A stretch of 7,137 bases of DNA from Elusimicrobia bacterium RIFCSPLOWO2_01_FULL_64_13 (GCA_001800095.1 MGUT01000061.1:9488-16624), one strand, 5' to 3'. Shown: positions 1-4,769, numbered from the stretch's first letter. The notes: a model not told the origin generated them from the letters alone. Numbers and translations are program-made.

Positions 1-472
1 TGCCCGCCATCATGGGCAGGCAGACCACGGTCCTGGCTCCGGAGTCCTTGAGGATGGGGTCCGTCAGCCGGGGTCCGTCGGAGAGGCCTTGGCGGATGAA
101 GGGCTTGCCCGAGCGGGCCGCGGGCCCCGAGGGGAGGGAATCGTCCGGGAAGTCCGGGACGCGGGTCCCCGCGCGGTACCCGGGCGCCACGGCCCCCTGC
201 ACGCGGAGAGAGCGTCTGGAGGAGTCGTAAAGGGAGAGTATCACCACGGAGAAACCGGTAAGCGAACCGATCTCTTCGGCTATCTCCCGGGCGGCGATCT
301 CCAGGGAATGGATGCGGAGGGACTGCTCGCAGGTGGAGTAGAGGACGGAGATCTCGCGGATGTGGGTCTTGAGCTCCTGGCGGGCCTTGTTCCCCAGGAT
401 GGACTCGGCCAGGGAGGCGATGAGCTCTTTCCAATGGAACCAGCTCGGGCAGAAGGTCGGTTCGCGGTTCAT
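1..472 (-). CDS. GAF-domain signalling protein, N-terminal part (cut by left window edge)
   Basis: I read this frame directly on the minus strand; it has no stop before the window edge, and 157 codons are visible. Residues 1-50 form a charged, mostly helical N-terminus (start MNREPTFCPSWFHWKEL). From about residue 55 the pattern is that of a GAF domain: a long amphipathic helix (EIAAREIAEEIG), a hydrophobic strand (GFSVVILSLYD), a second strand (LRVQGAVAPGY), then a helix and the strand ARTVVCLPMMAG, where GAF proteins often read 'S.l.vPl...g'. GAF domains bind small ligands or mediate dimerisation, often in histidine kinases or cyclic-di-GMP enzymes; the output domain would lie beyond the edge. 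ATG 472 is the only ATG between the upstream stop (566-568) and the domain. It has no convincing Shine-Dalgarno site, so the exact start is uncertain. The gene lies 149 nt downstream of a receiver gene on the same strand, which suggests a shared signalling role. Confidence 0.78.
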   Translation of the reverse strand, partial: MNREPTFCPSWFHWKELIASLAESILGNKARQELKTHIREISVLYSTCEQSLRIHSLEIAAREIAEEIGSLTGFSVVILSLYDSSRRSLRVQGAVAPGYRAGTRVPDFPDDSLPSGPAARSGKPFIRQGLSDGPRLTDPILKDSGARTVVCLPMMAG

Positions 473-562
473 GATGATGAGGCCGGGATCGGGAGGTCTG
501 CTGCGGGGCGCGACGACCGGAGAGAGCGGGGGCAGTCCGTTCCTGTCCAGGGTATCTGGGTA

Positions 563-591
563 TTTCTACCTGATAAACGCCATTCTGTCAA
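563..591 (-). promoter_or_regulatory. Sigma-70-type promoter for the GAF gene
   Basis: On the minus strand TTGACA (591-586) is followed by a 17-nt spacer and TAGAAA (568-563). The -35 box is a perfect consensus match and the -10 box matches 4 of 6. The predicted start near 556 gives an untranslated leader of about 84 nt before ATG 472. The -35 box lies within the hairpin that follows the receiver gene. Confidence 0.55.
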
Positions 592-607
592 CCCGTCGAC
601 AGGATGG
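580..607 (-). terminator. Hairpin after the response regulator, possible weak terminator
   Basis: On the minus strand CCATCCTGTC (607-598) pairs with GACAGAATGG (589-580): 9 of 10 base pairs around an 8-nt loop, starting 14 nt after the receiver stop codon. The downstream U-tract is poor (CGTTTATC), so intrinsic termination would be inefficient. The same arm carries the TTGACA box of the next promoter. Confidence 0.4.
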
Positions 608-621
608 ATCTTGGCCGCGGG

Positions 622-1065
622 TCAGCTCAAGTTGGACTGGATGGGCGCCGAAGCGGCCCGGGCGGCGAGCTCCGGCCGCAGGGCCCTGGCCCTCTGCTCG
701 CGGCGGAGCAGGATATCGATGCGGAGCGAGAGGTCCTTGGGCTCGAAGGGCTTGAGCAGGCAGTCGTTCACTCCGGTCTTCACCGCGCCCAGCTCCGTCG
801 GAACTCCCGTGTGGGAGGCGAGGACAAGGAGCGGGGTGCCGGCGGTCAGGGTGTTCGAGCGGATGACGCGGCACATCTGCACGCCGTCGAGGTCCGGCAG
901 GACCGAGTCCGAGATCACCAGGTCGGGCTTGTCCAGGCACATCTTCTCGATGGCCTGCCTGGCGTCGTCGACGCAGGTGACCTCGTAGCCCGAGCGGTCG
1001 AGGATCAGGGTCAGGAGCTCCTTGATGGAAGGGTCTTCTTCGATGAGCAGTATTTTTTCGTTCAC
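622..1065 (-). CDS. Stand-alone CheY-like response regulator receiver protein
   Basis: This 147-residue protein is a single receiver domain (about residues 3-122) with a short Ala/Arg-rich tail and no DNA-binding or enzymatic output domain. The phosphorylation machinery is intact: acidic pocket E10/D11, phosphoacceptor D53 in the segment LVISDSVLPDLDG, the switch Ser at S84 (VLASHTG), and K105 in the segment LLKPFEP. The family passes phosphate from a histidine kinase to a partner protein, so this one probably acts by protein-protein contact in the cytoplasm. The start is GTG at 1065-1063 (GTGAACGAA), preceded by a purine-rich GGGGGA site. It is transcribed away from the pterin dehydratase gene, from a promoter whose -10 box is shared between the strands. 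The GAF protein downstream is the obvious candidate partner, but this is inference. Confidence 0.95.
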   Translation of the reverse strand: MNEKILLIEEDPSIKELLTLILDRSGYEVTCVDDARQAIEKMCLDKPDLVISDSVLPDLDGVQMCRVIRSNTLTAGTPLLVLASHTGVPTELGAVKTGVNDCLLKPFEPKDLSLRIDILLRREQRARALRPELAARAASAPIQSNLS

Positions 1066-1121
1066 GGGTCCCCCGGGTCGGCCGCGGTGGCCGGGGGGCA
1101 GTCCCGGGCGAGGAGGGGGCG

Positions 1122-1150
1122 TTGTTACGGCCTGACCTTACTGGTATAAT
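1122..1150 (+). promoter_or_regulatory. Strong promoter for the pterin dehydratase gene
   Basis: TTGTTA (1122-1127), a 17-nt spacer and a perfect TATAAT (1145-1150), with an extended -10 TG at 1142-1143. The predicted start near 1157 leaves a leader of about 47 nt that ends with the AAGGAGG ribosome site. This is among the best sigma-70 promoter matches in the window. Confidence 0.72.
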
Positions 1151-1174
1151 ACAAAAACATCTCTTCCAAATCAA
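1146..1174 (-). promoter_or_regulatory. Promoter for the response regulator gene (divergent half)
   Basis: On the minus strand TTGATT (1174-1169), a 17-nt spacer and TATTAT (1151-1146) form a reasonable sigma-70 promoter. The predicted start near 1139 gives a leader of about 74 nt before GTG 1065. Its -10 box overlaps, base for base except at the ends, the -10 box of the plus-strand promoter. Confidence 0.5.
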
Positions 1175-1203
1175 TCTCCATCCGCGCGTGGAAGGAGGCG
1201 TCC

Positions 1204-1563
1204 ATGGCTCGCAATGTGAAATCGGCATCGGGATTATCGAGGCGGAAGTGCCGGCCCTGCCGGCCGGGGTCGAGACCTCTCTCCGACGGGCGGGTCCGGG
1301 AATATCTGGGGAAATTGAACGGCTGGGACCGCGAGGGCGGGAAGATCTCCCGGCGCTTCCGGTTCAAGGATTACGGGCAGGTGGCGGCGTTCGTGAACGC
1401 CGTGGCCTGGATCGCCCAGGCGGAGGACCACCATCCCGACGTGGAGTTCGGGACCAGGACCTGCCGCGTGTCCTACAGCACCCACGCCGCCGGCGGGCTG
1501 ACGGAGAACGACTTCATCTGCGCGGCCAAGATCGACCTGATCTACGGGAACCCGAAGACATGA
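1204..1563 (+). CDS. phhB: Pterin-4a-carbinolamine dehydratase (4a-hydroxytetrahydrobiopterin dehydratase, EC 4.2.1.96)
   Basis: The 119-residue protein matches the PCD/DCoH family. It has the signature EDHHPD (residues 74-79) and, 17 residues later, STH (92-94); the three histidines H76, H77 and H94 correspond to the family's active-site histidines. The family tail pattern (G-L-T-x-x-D-F followed by A-K-I-D) is also present. The enzyme dehydrates the 4a-carbinolamine formed by aromatic amino acid hydroxylases and so helps recycle tetrahydropterin in the cytosol; some bacterial members are annotated with other pterin roles. The N-terminus carries CRPC (16-19) followed by L26 and G40-W41, an arrangement seen in many bacterial members; residues 1-14 are basic and variable. 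ATG 1204 is fixed by AAGGAGG at 1192-1198, 5 nt upstream. No aromatic hydroxylase lies in the window, so the partner is unknown. Genes on both sides are unrelated, apart from a 30-codon frame overlapping the stop. Confidence 0.93.
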   Translation: MARNVKSASGLSRRKCRPCRPGSRPLSDGRVREYLGKLNGWDREGGKISRRFRFKDYGQVAAFVNAVAWIAQAEDHHPDVEFGTRTCRVSYSTHAAGGLTENDFICAAKIDLIYGNPKT

Positions 1564-1652
1564 GGACCGCCCTCACGGGCGGCGCGGGATTCATCGGGAA
1601 GGCGCTCCGCCACCCGCGTCTCGACGAAGCCCTGGCTTCCATCCTGAAATAG
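1560..1652 (+). CDS. Possible 30-residue ORF, or remnant of a Rossmann-fold (epimerase/SDR-like) gene
   Basis: An ATG overlaps the stop of the dehydratase gene (ATGA, 1560-1563), the classical arrangement for translational coupling. The peptide starts MRTALTGGAGFIGKAL, which closely resembles the beta1-loop-alpha1 nucleotide-binding start (TGGAGFIG) of NAD-dependent epimerases. It then departs from that family (RHPRLDEALASILK) and stops after 30 codons. It ends where the GC-rich sequence gives way to the AT-richer island, so it could be the 5' stub of a gene lost when the island arrived. It could equally be chance: it is very short, and a GC hairpin sits inside it. A genuine small protein cannot be excluded. 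Confidence 0.25.
   Translation: MRTALTGGAGFIGKALRHPRLDEALASILK
1567..1582. terminator. GC hairpin just after the pterin dehydratase stop
   Basis: CCGCCC (1567-1572) and GGGCGG (1577-1582) are perfect inverted arms around the loop TCAC, starting 3 nt after the stop codon. No T-tract follows, so it could slow or protect transcript ends but does not qualify as a standard intrinsic terminator. Confidence 0.3.
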
Positions 1653-1679
1653 TTCCTGGTACGGTAACCCCCTCATCAT

Positions 1680-1707
1680 TTGATAAATCCGAAACATATC
1701 TTATACT
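1680..1707 (+). promoter_or_regulatory. Promoter of the XRE-type regulator gene
   Basis: TTGATA (1680-1685), a 16-nt spacer and TATACT (1702-1707). Other -10-like TATAAT boxes occur at 1709-1714 and 1725-1730 but have no good -35 partner. The leader to ATG 1776 is about 60 nt. The -10 box lies inside the left arm of a large palindrome, which is the expected layout for repression by steric blocking. Confidence 0.5.
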
Positions 1708-1729
1708 ATATAATGACTATATAGTATAA
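1701..1729. promoter_or_regulatory. 29-bp palindrome, probable operator for autoregulation
   Basis: TTATACTATATA (1701-1712) and TATATAGTATAA (1718-1729) are perfect 12-bp inverted arms around ATGAC. The palindrome covers the likely -10 region of the regulator gene that starts 47 nt downstream. Dimeric XRE-family proteins typically bind such dyads, so repression by the encoded protein is the simplest reading. That is inference; the same sequence could also fold as an RNA hairpin. Confidence 0.6.
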
Positions 1730-1775
1730 TGTATAAAAAGAAGCAGAGAATACACAGTATTGAGAGGTGCCTGGA

Positions 1776-2276
1776 ATGAAAGTGGGAAAATATTTTTGGT
1801 GGATGAATGCCGAGGCGGTCAAGGAAACGGAGAAAATCATTCGAAACCCGGCGCATCCATTATTCGTGAACAGGATTTACGAATTTCTCTCAAGGAATGA
1901 CGACGCTAAGGCGTTGTTCCGTCTCATAAGCAGGAAAGACTTCGTCGAACAGTGGCCTAAAGTAAGGCTTTACTGGAATAAAAGGTCCACTGCTCCGGAT
2001 TTCAAAGCGTGGTGGGAAACTCTCTATGAACAAATTTTGAAGAGCGAACATGAGAAGACGCGCATGGAAGGCGGCCCAAGCAAAACCTTTGAGGCGATCG
2101 CTCGCGCCATTCGAGACGCGAGGATTGAAAAAGGGTGGAGCCAGTCGGATTTCGCCCGCCGCGTGCGAATGAATCAACCGAACGTTTCCAAGATGGAAAA
2201 GGGACGGATGAACATGACCTTGCAAACGCTGGTTCGGATTTGCAAGGTGCTGGAGATCAAGAATATCGCGTTTTGA
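1776..2276 (+). CDS. XRE/Cro-type helix-turn-helix regulator with an uncharacterised N-terminal domain
   Basis: This 166-residue protein has two parts. Residues about 105-161 form a standard XRE/HTH_3 domain: FEAIARAIRDARIEKGWSQ, then SDFARRV, the recognition segment NQPNVSKMEKG (133-143) and the closing helices LQTLVRICKVLEI. Residues about 5-90 are a compact, helix-rich module with many aromatics and short anchors: NPAHPLF (24-30), EFLSRNDD (36-43), WPKVRLYW (60-67) and WWETLYEQIL (79-88). I do not know its function; I recall similar N-termini fused to XRE domains in environmental genomes but cannot name the family. ATG 1776 is preferred over GTG 1767 because GAGAGGTG (1762-1769) sits at good spacing before the ATG. 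The gene stands alone, with an AT-rich promoter and palindrome upstream and a repeat array downstream. Its base composition is clearly poorer in GC than its neighbours, which suggests acquisition by transfer. It could be the antitoxin-like half of a module, but no toxin gene is adjacent. Confidence 0.88.
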   Translation: MKVGKYFWWMNAEAVKETEKIIRNPAHPLFVNRIYEFLSRNDDAKALFRLISRKDFVEQWPKVRLYWNKRSTAPDFKAWWETLYEQILKSEHEKTRMEGGPSKTFEAIARAIRDARIEKGWSQSDFARRVRMNQPNVSKMEKGRMNMTLQTLVRICKVLEIKNIAF

Positions 2277-2287
2277 GGCTTTATAAG

Positions 2288-2371
2288 GAGTTAGCTGGGG
2301 CGCCGCTTACTTATTCCTAAAATTTTCAGGAAGCGGCATAACCCAGCTAATTCTTATGAGGTTTTTATAAT
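2288..2371 (+). repeat. Tandem palindromic repeat, unit 1 (84 bp)
   Basis: The unit begins GAGTTAGCTGGGG, the same 13 bases that end the tRNA-Thr gene plus flank at 2450-2462, and closes with GTTTTTATAAT. Within it 2291-2350 folds as a long hairpin: basal stem TTAGCTGGG/CCCAGCTAA (9 bp), internal loop (2 nt against 4 nt), GCCGC/GCGGC (2302-2306 with 2333-2337), a 7-nt one-sided bulge TTACTTA (2307-2313), TTCCT/AGGAA (2314-2318 with 2328-2332) and a 9-nt loop. It starts 11 nt after the XRE gene stop. It may also act as a terminator for that gene, though the T-run lies about 11 nt beyond the stem. Confidence 0.85.
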
Positions 2372-2449
2372 GAGTTAGCTGGGGCACCTTTTCTTATTCC
2401 TCGAAATAAGGAATGGCACCCCAGCTAAGGCTTAAGAAGTTTTTGCAAT
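2372..2449 (+). repeat. Tandem palindromic repeat, unit 2 (78 bp)
   Basis: It begins with the same GAGTTAGCTGGGG and ends GTTTTTGCAAT. Positions 2375-2428 fold with the same architecture as unit 1: basal stem TTAGCTGGGG/CCCCAGCTAA (10 bp), a 2-by-2 internal loop (CA/CA), CC/GG, a 7-nt one-sided bulge TTTTCTT (2389-2395), ATTCC/GGAAT (2396-2400 with 2410-2414) and a 9-nt loop. The inner stem sequences differ from unit 1, yet pairing, bulge size and loop size are kept. Confidence 0.85.
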
Positions 2450-2462
2450 GAGTTAGCTGGGG
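2447..2462 (+). repeat. Third, partial repeat copy lying in the tRNA-Thr 3' end
   Basis: AATGAGTTAGCTGGGG is identical to 2369-2384. Its last 8 bases (2455-2462) are the acceptor strand and discriminator of the minus-strand tRNA-Thr gene, so the array either began from, or was targeted to, the tRNA 3' end. Such tRNA 3'-end copies are a known mark of integration sites, though integrase genes are absent here. Confidence 0.7.
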
Positions 2463-2527
2463 ATCGGGATTGAACCGACGACCTCTTCATTACCAATGAA
2501 GTGCTCTACCAACTGAGCTACCCCAGC
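2455..2527 (-). tRNA. tRNA-Thr, anticodon GGT
   Basis: A complete 73-nt cloverleaf on the minus strand. The acceptor stem GCTGGGG/CCCCAGC has 7 perfect pairs. It has T8-A9, the D-arm GCTC...GAGC with loop AGTTGGTA, the anticodon stem CTTCA/TGAAG with loop TTGGTAA (anticodon GGT at 2494-2492), the variable loop AGGTC, and the T-arm GTCGG/CCGAT with loop TTCAATC. The discriminator base is T. CCA is not encoded (AAC follows), so CCA must be added after transcription. It decodes ACC and ACU. It has its own promoter just upstream, and its 3' end forms the last copy of the repeat array. Confidence 0.97.
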
Positions 2528-2553
2528 GAATAAATTTTTTTGGCAGGACACTT

Positions 2554-2582
2554 ATCTTAGCAATCGCCCCCGCCGAAGTCAA
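2554..2582 (-). promoter_or_regulatory. Promoter of tRNA-Thr
   Basis: On the minus strand TTGACT (2582-2577), a 17-nt spacer and TAAGAT (2559-2554), with an upstream TG (extended -10). The predicted start near 2547 gives a 5' leader of about 20 nt for RNase P removal. The -35 box begins 5 nt after the stop codon of the upstream SpoIID-like gene, so the tRNA can be expressed independently of it. Confidence 0.68.
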
Positions 2583-2587
2583 ACCGG

Positions 2588-4660
2588 CTACCGCACCTCC
2601 GAGCCGGGGAAGTAGAATTCCAGGATATCCGCGGAATTCTTCTTCTCCTTGAGCGCCATGCCCGCCGCCCCCGACTGGCAGAGCCCGATCCCGTGGCCCC
2701 AACCCCCGCCGTAGATCCAGAACTCCACCGGCTTCCCCGCGGCGTCCTTCCGCGTTTCTATCAGGAACAGGTTGCTCCGCAGGGATTCCAGGCCCAAATA
2801 AGACCGGATCAGGTGCGGCCTGTCGATCACCGTGCGCCCGCGGCTCCCCAGGCCCAGGATCTCGTTGACGTACCCGGCCCGGCTCCTCTCCAAAGGGATC
2901 ACCTGCCGGATCTCGCCGATGCGGAACTTCCGGTTCAGCTTCCTTTCCAGGACCTTCGCGGGGATGACCCGCAGCCAGCGGAATTCCGACGTCGGGGATC
3001 CCCGGCCGAGATTGCAATGCGCCCCGGGGTCGCCCTTGAGCCAAAGGGCCAGCTCCCAGGGGGTCCGGGCCGGCGGAGAATCGTCCGCGCCTCCGTCCGG
3101 ACGGCCCTGGAGATACGGCAACCTCCCCCAGCCCCGGACCTCGGAAGAGGATTGCGTCTCGCCCCCGCAGCTCGAGTGATAATAGGATTGGACCAGCTCA
3201 TTTTTGTAGTACAGGAACTTCCCCAGGGTCTCCACCACGGCCCTGCGCGTGTTCTCGGATTCGATCCGGACCCCTTTGTAGACCTGGCAATGCTGGCCGT
3301 CGCAAACGTCGTAGCCGTGCCGGCGGTGCGGCCGGAGCGTCTTCTGGCGCAGGACCGCCTGGTTGCGCGCGATCACGGCCTGCGCCTTGAGCGCCTCGAG
3401 CGGCCAGCTTTCCGGCATCTCCGACGGCAGGACCCCCAAAAGGTATTCCTCGACGGGAACCACGTTCACCGCGCTCACGCCCCCGCGGCGCCCTGCGGAT
3501 ATCTCCAGGGTCCCGCGGTACTCCCGGCCGTTCAGGTAGCCCCGCGCCGTCCCGTCCCGGTTGTTCGCGTCCTGGATCAAAAGGACCTGGCCGGGTTCCT
3601 TCGTCCGGATCAGGACCGGATGCTTGAACGGGCCCAGGGAGCGGCCGTCCGGAGCCAGAACGTCGCACGAATGGTGCCGGAGACCCACCGCCTTCCAGCG
3701 CCCGCCCTTCGCTCCCGTCGCGTAGACCTTGCCCGTCTTCGTGCCGACCACGGCGAACGCCCCGTTCGAATCGAACGAAAAATCCTTCAGCTCCGACGGC
3801 TTCCCCGAAGGCGACGTCCATAATCCCACCCGCAGCTCCCGGCCGGCCCGGTCCGGCCCGAGAGGAGAGACGGTGCTGAACTCAAGCGACTCGAGAGAGG
3901 CCGGGGCGCGGACCTCCTCCGGGACCGCTTCCCTAAGACGGGCCAGGGCCCGCCCCACCGCCGGGTCCCCCGGGTCCAGGTCCCCGAGACGGGTGTATTG
4001 CCTCCAGGCGGACTTGGCGTTCCCGGTCTTCTCGTACGCCCCGGCCAGGAGAGAGCGCGCCTCCGCGAAAGTCCAGTCCTTCTTCAGGCAGGAAACGAAG
4101 CTCTTGAGGGCGGGTTCCGTCCGGCCCAGTTCCTCATGGGCCAGGCCGGCCAGATAATCGGCCGCGGCGAAATTGGGCCGCGCCTCCGACAGTTTCTCGA
4201 GGACGCGCAGGGCGTCCTTCGCTCCTCCCAGTTCCAGGAGCGCCGCCGCCAGGCCCAGGGAAGCGCCCGCGCGCTTCTTGTCGAGGTCCAGGGCCCGCTC
4301 GAACGCGGCCCGCGCTTCGGAATGGCGTCCGTCCAGGAAATAGGCCCAGCCCAGTTCCGAGAGGATGTCCGGGTCCCCGGGCGCGAGAGCGGACGCCTTC
4401 TCGAGCATTCCCGCCGCCTTGGAGTTCTCGGCCAGGGCTTTGCAGGCCGCGGCCGCGTCCAGATAGGCGGAAAGGTTCTTCGGGTCGGATTCTACGGCCT
4501 CCTCGTAAAGCTTTAACGCCTTGGATATCCTCCCGCGGAAATAGAGAGCGCGCGCCTCTCCGAGGGAGGTGTCCGCCTCCGCGCGCAGCTCCCGAGGGCC
4601 GCCCGGAATGGCGAGGGCCAAGAGGAAGACCGGGAGGATTTTTTTCATAAGGGCGGCCAT
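2588..4660 (-). CDS. Secreted TPR-SpoIID/LytB-domain protein, probable peptidoglycan lytic transglycosylase
   Basis: This 690-residue protein begins with a signal peptide (MAALMKKILPVFLLALA, possible cleavage after LRAEA near residue 29). Residues 30-245 are about six TPR-type helical repeats (for example DILSELGWAYFLDGRHSEAR, followed by AAFERAL). Residues about 275-690 are a SpoIID/LytB domain: VVPVEEYLLGVLPSEMPESW (400-419) with E414 at the position of the catalytic glutamate of SpoIID; CDGQHC (453-458) and SYYHSSCGGET (492-502), which supply the Cys/His set that binds zinc in clostridial SpoIID; and the C-terminal GGGWGHGIGLCQSGAAGMA. SpoIID cleaves glycan strands stripped of stem peptides; in non-sporulating bacteria such proteins probably act in wall remodelling outside the inner membrane. 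The start is ambiguous: ATG 4660 and ATG 4648 both precede the signal peptide and neither has a Shine-Dalgarno site. An upstream TTG (4696) overlaps the predicted -35 box and is unlikely. It is divergent from the SCO gene. Confidence 0.92.
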   Translation of the reverse strand: MAALMKKILPVFLLALAIPGGPRELRAEADTSLGEARALYFRGRISKALKLYEEAVESDPKNLSAYLDAAAACKALAENSKAAGMLEKASALAPGDPDILSELGWAYFLDGRHSEARAAFERALDLDKKRAGASLGLAAALLELGGAKDALRVLEKLSEARPNFAAADYLAGLAHEELGRTEPALKSFVSCLKKDWTFAEARSLLAGAYEKTGNAKSAWRQYTRLGDLDPGDPAVGRALARLREAVPEEVRAPASLESLEFSTVSPLGPDRAGRELRVGLWTSPSGKPSELKDFSFDSNGAFAVVGTKTGKVYATGAKGGRWKAVGLRHHSCDVLAPDGRSLGPFKHPVLIRTKEPGQVLLIQDANNRDGTARGYLNGREYRGTLEISAGRRGGVSAVNVVPVEEYLLGVLPSEMPESWPLEALKAQAVIARNQAVLRQKTLRPHRRHGYDVCDGQHCQVYKGVRIESENTRRAVVETLGKFLYYKNELVQSYYHSSCGGETQSSSEVRGWGRLPYLQGRPDGGADDSPPARTPWELALWLKGDPGAHCNLGRGSPTSEFRWLRVIPAKVLERKLNRKFRIGEIRQVIPLERSRAGYVNEILGLGSRGRTVIDRPHLIRSYLGLESLRSNLFLIETRKDAAGKPVEFWIYGGGWGHGIGLCQSGAAGMALKEKKNSADILEFYFPGSEVR

Positions 4661-4667
4661 GAAAACT

Positions 4668-4696
4668 ATTGTAGTATGTTGCTCTCCACCCCGCAA
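4668..4696 (-). promoter_or_regulatory. Promoter of the TPR-SpoIID gene, apparently giving a leaderless mRNA
   Basis: On the minus strand TTGCGG (4696-4691), a 17-nt spacer and TACAAT (4673-4668). Counting 7 nt from the -10 box puts the transcript start at about 4661, one base before ATG 4660. That agrees with the lack of a ribosome site there. Confidence 0.5.
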
Positions 4697-4725
4697 TGAG
4701 AGCCGGCTTTCAAATCCGATTTAAA

Positions 4726-4731
4726 TATGAT
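4726..4731 (+). promoter_or_regulatory. Possible -10 box for the SCO gene
   Basis: TATGAT lies in the only AT-rich stretch (4718-4738) between the divergent SpoIID and SCO genes. I see no good -35 box at 16-18 nt. A start near 4738 would leave a leader of about 32 nt with an AGGA site before ATG 4770. Confidence 0.3.
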
Positions 4732-4769
4732 AAAAAGCCAGATACCCCATGCAGATTCAGGAACCTGTG

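Noticed and set aside
89..988. Long plus-strand reading frame (299 codons) opposite the GAF and receiver genes
   Set aside because: It is antisense to two genes with clear domain signatures, its predicted protein is low-complexity Arg/Gly/Ala-rich, and no recognised motif appears. GC-rich DNA produces such frames by chance.
1776..2276. HigBA-type toxin-antitoxin pair
   Set aside because: The XRE protein stands alone; no adjacent RelE/HigB-like toxin gene is present on either strand within the AT-rich island.
2291..2440. Classical intrinsic terminator for the XRE gene
   Set aside because: The hairpins are strong, but the T-runs (2362-2366 and 2440-2444) lie 11 nt beyond the stems, too far for a standard terminator; termination there remains possible but is not shown.
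2288..2462. CRISPR array
   Set aside because: Only two and a partial unit, repeats longer than CRISPR repeats and themselves diverged, no unique spacers of fixed length and no cas genes.
2288..2462. Integron attC sites
   Set aside because: The hairpins with bulges look similar, but the required GTTRRRY/RYYYAAC core pair is absent (GTTAGCT breaks the consensus and the opposite arms lack the AAC/GTT partner), and there is no integrase or cassette.
1776..2462. Type III (ToxIN-like) toxin-antitoxin locus with repeats as RNA antitoxin
   Set aside because: The protein is an XRE DNA-binding protein rather than a ToxN-type endoribonuclease, and the repeats are downstream of the gene and longer than typical antitoxin RNA repeats.
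2693..3823. 376-codon plus-strand frame opposite the TPR-SpoIID gene
   Set aside because: It is antisense to a fully recognisable SpoIID domain, is Pro/Arg-rich and has no ribosome site or domain.
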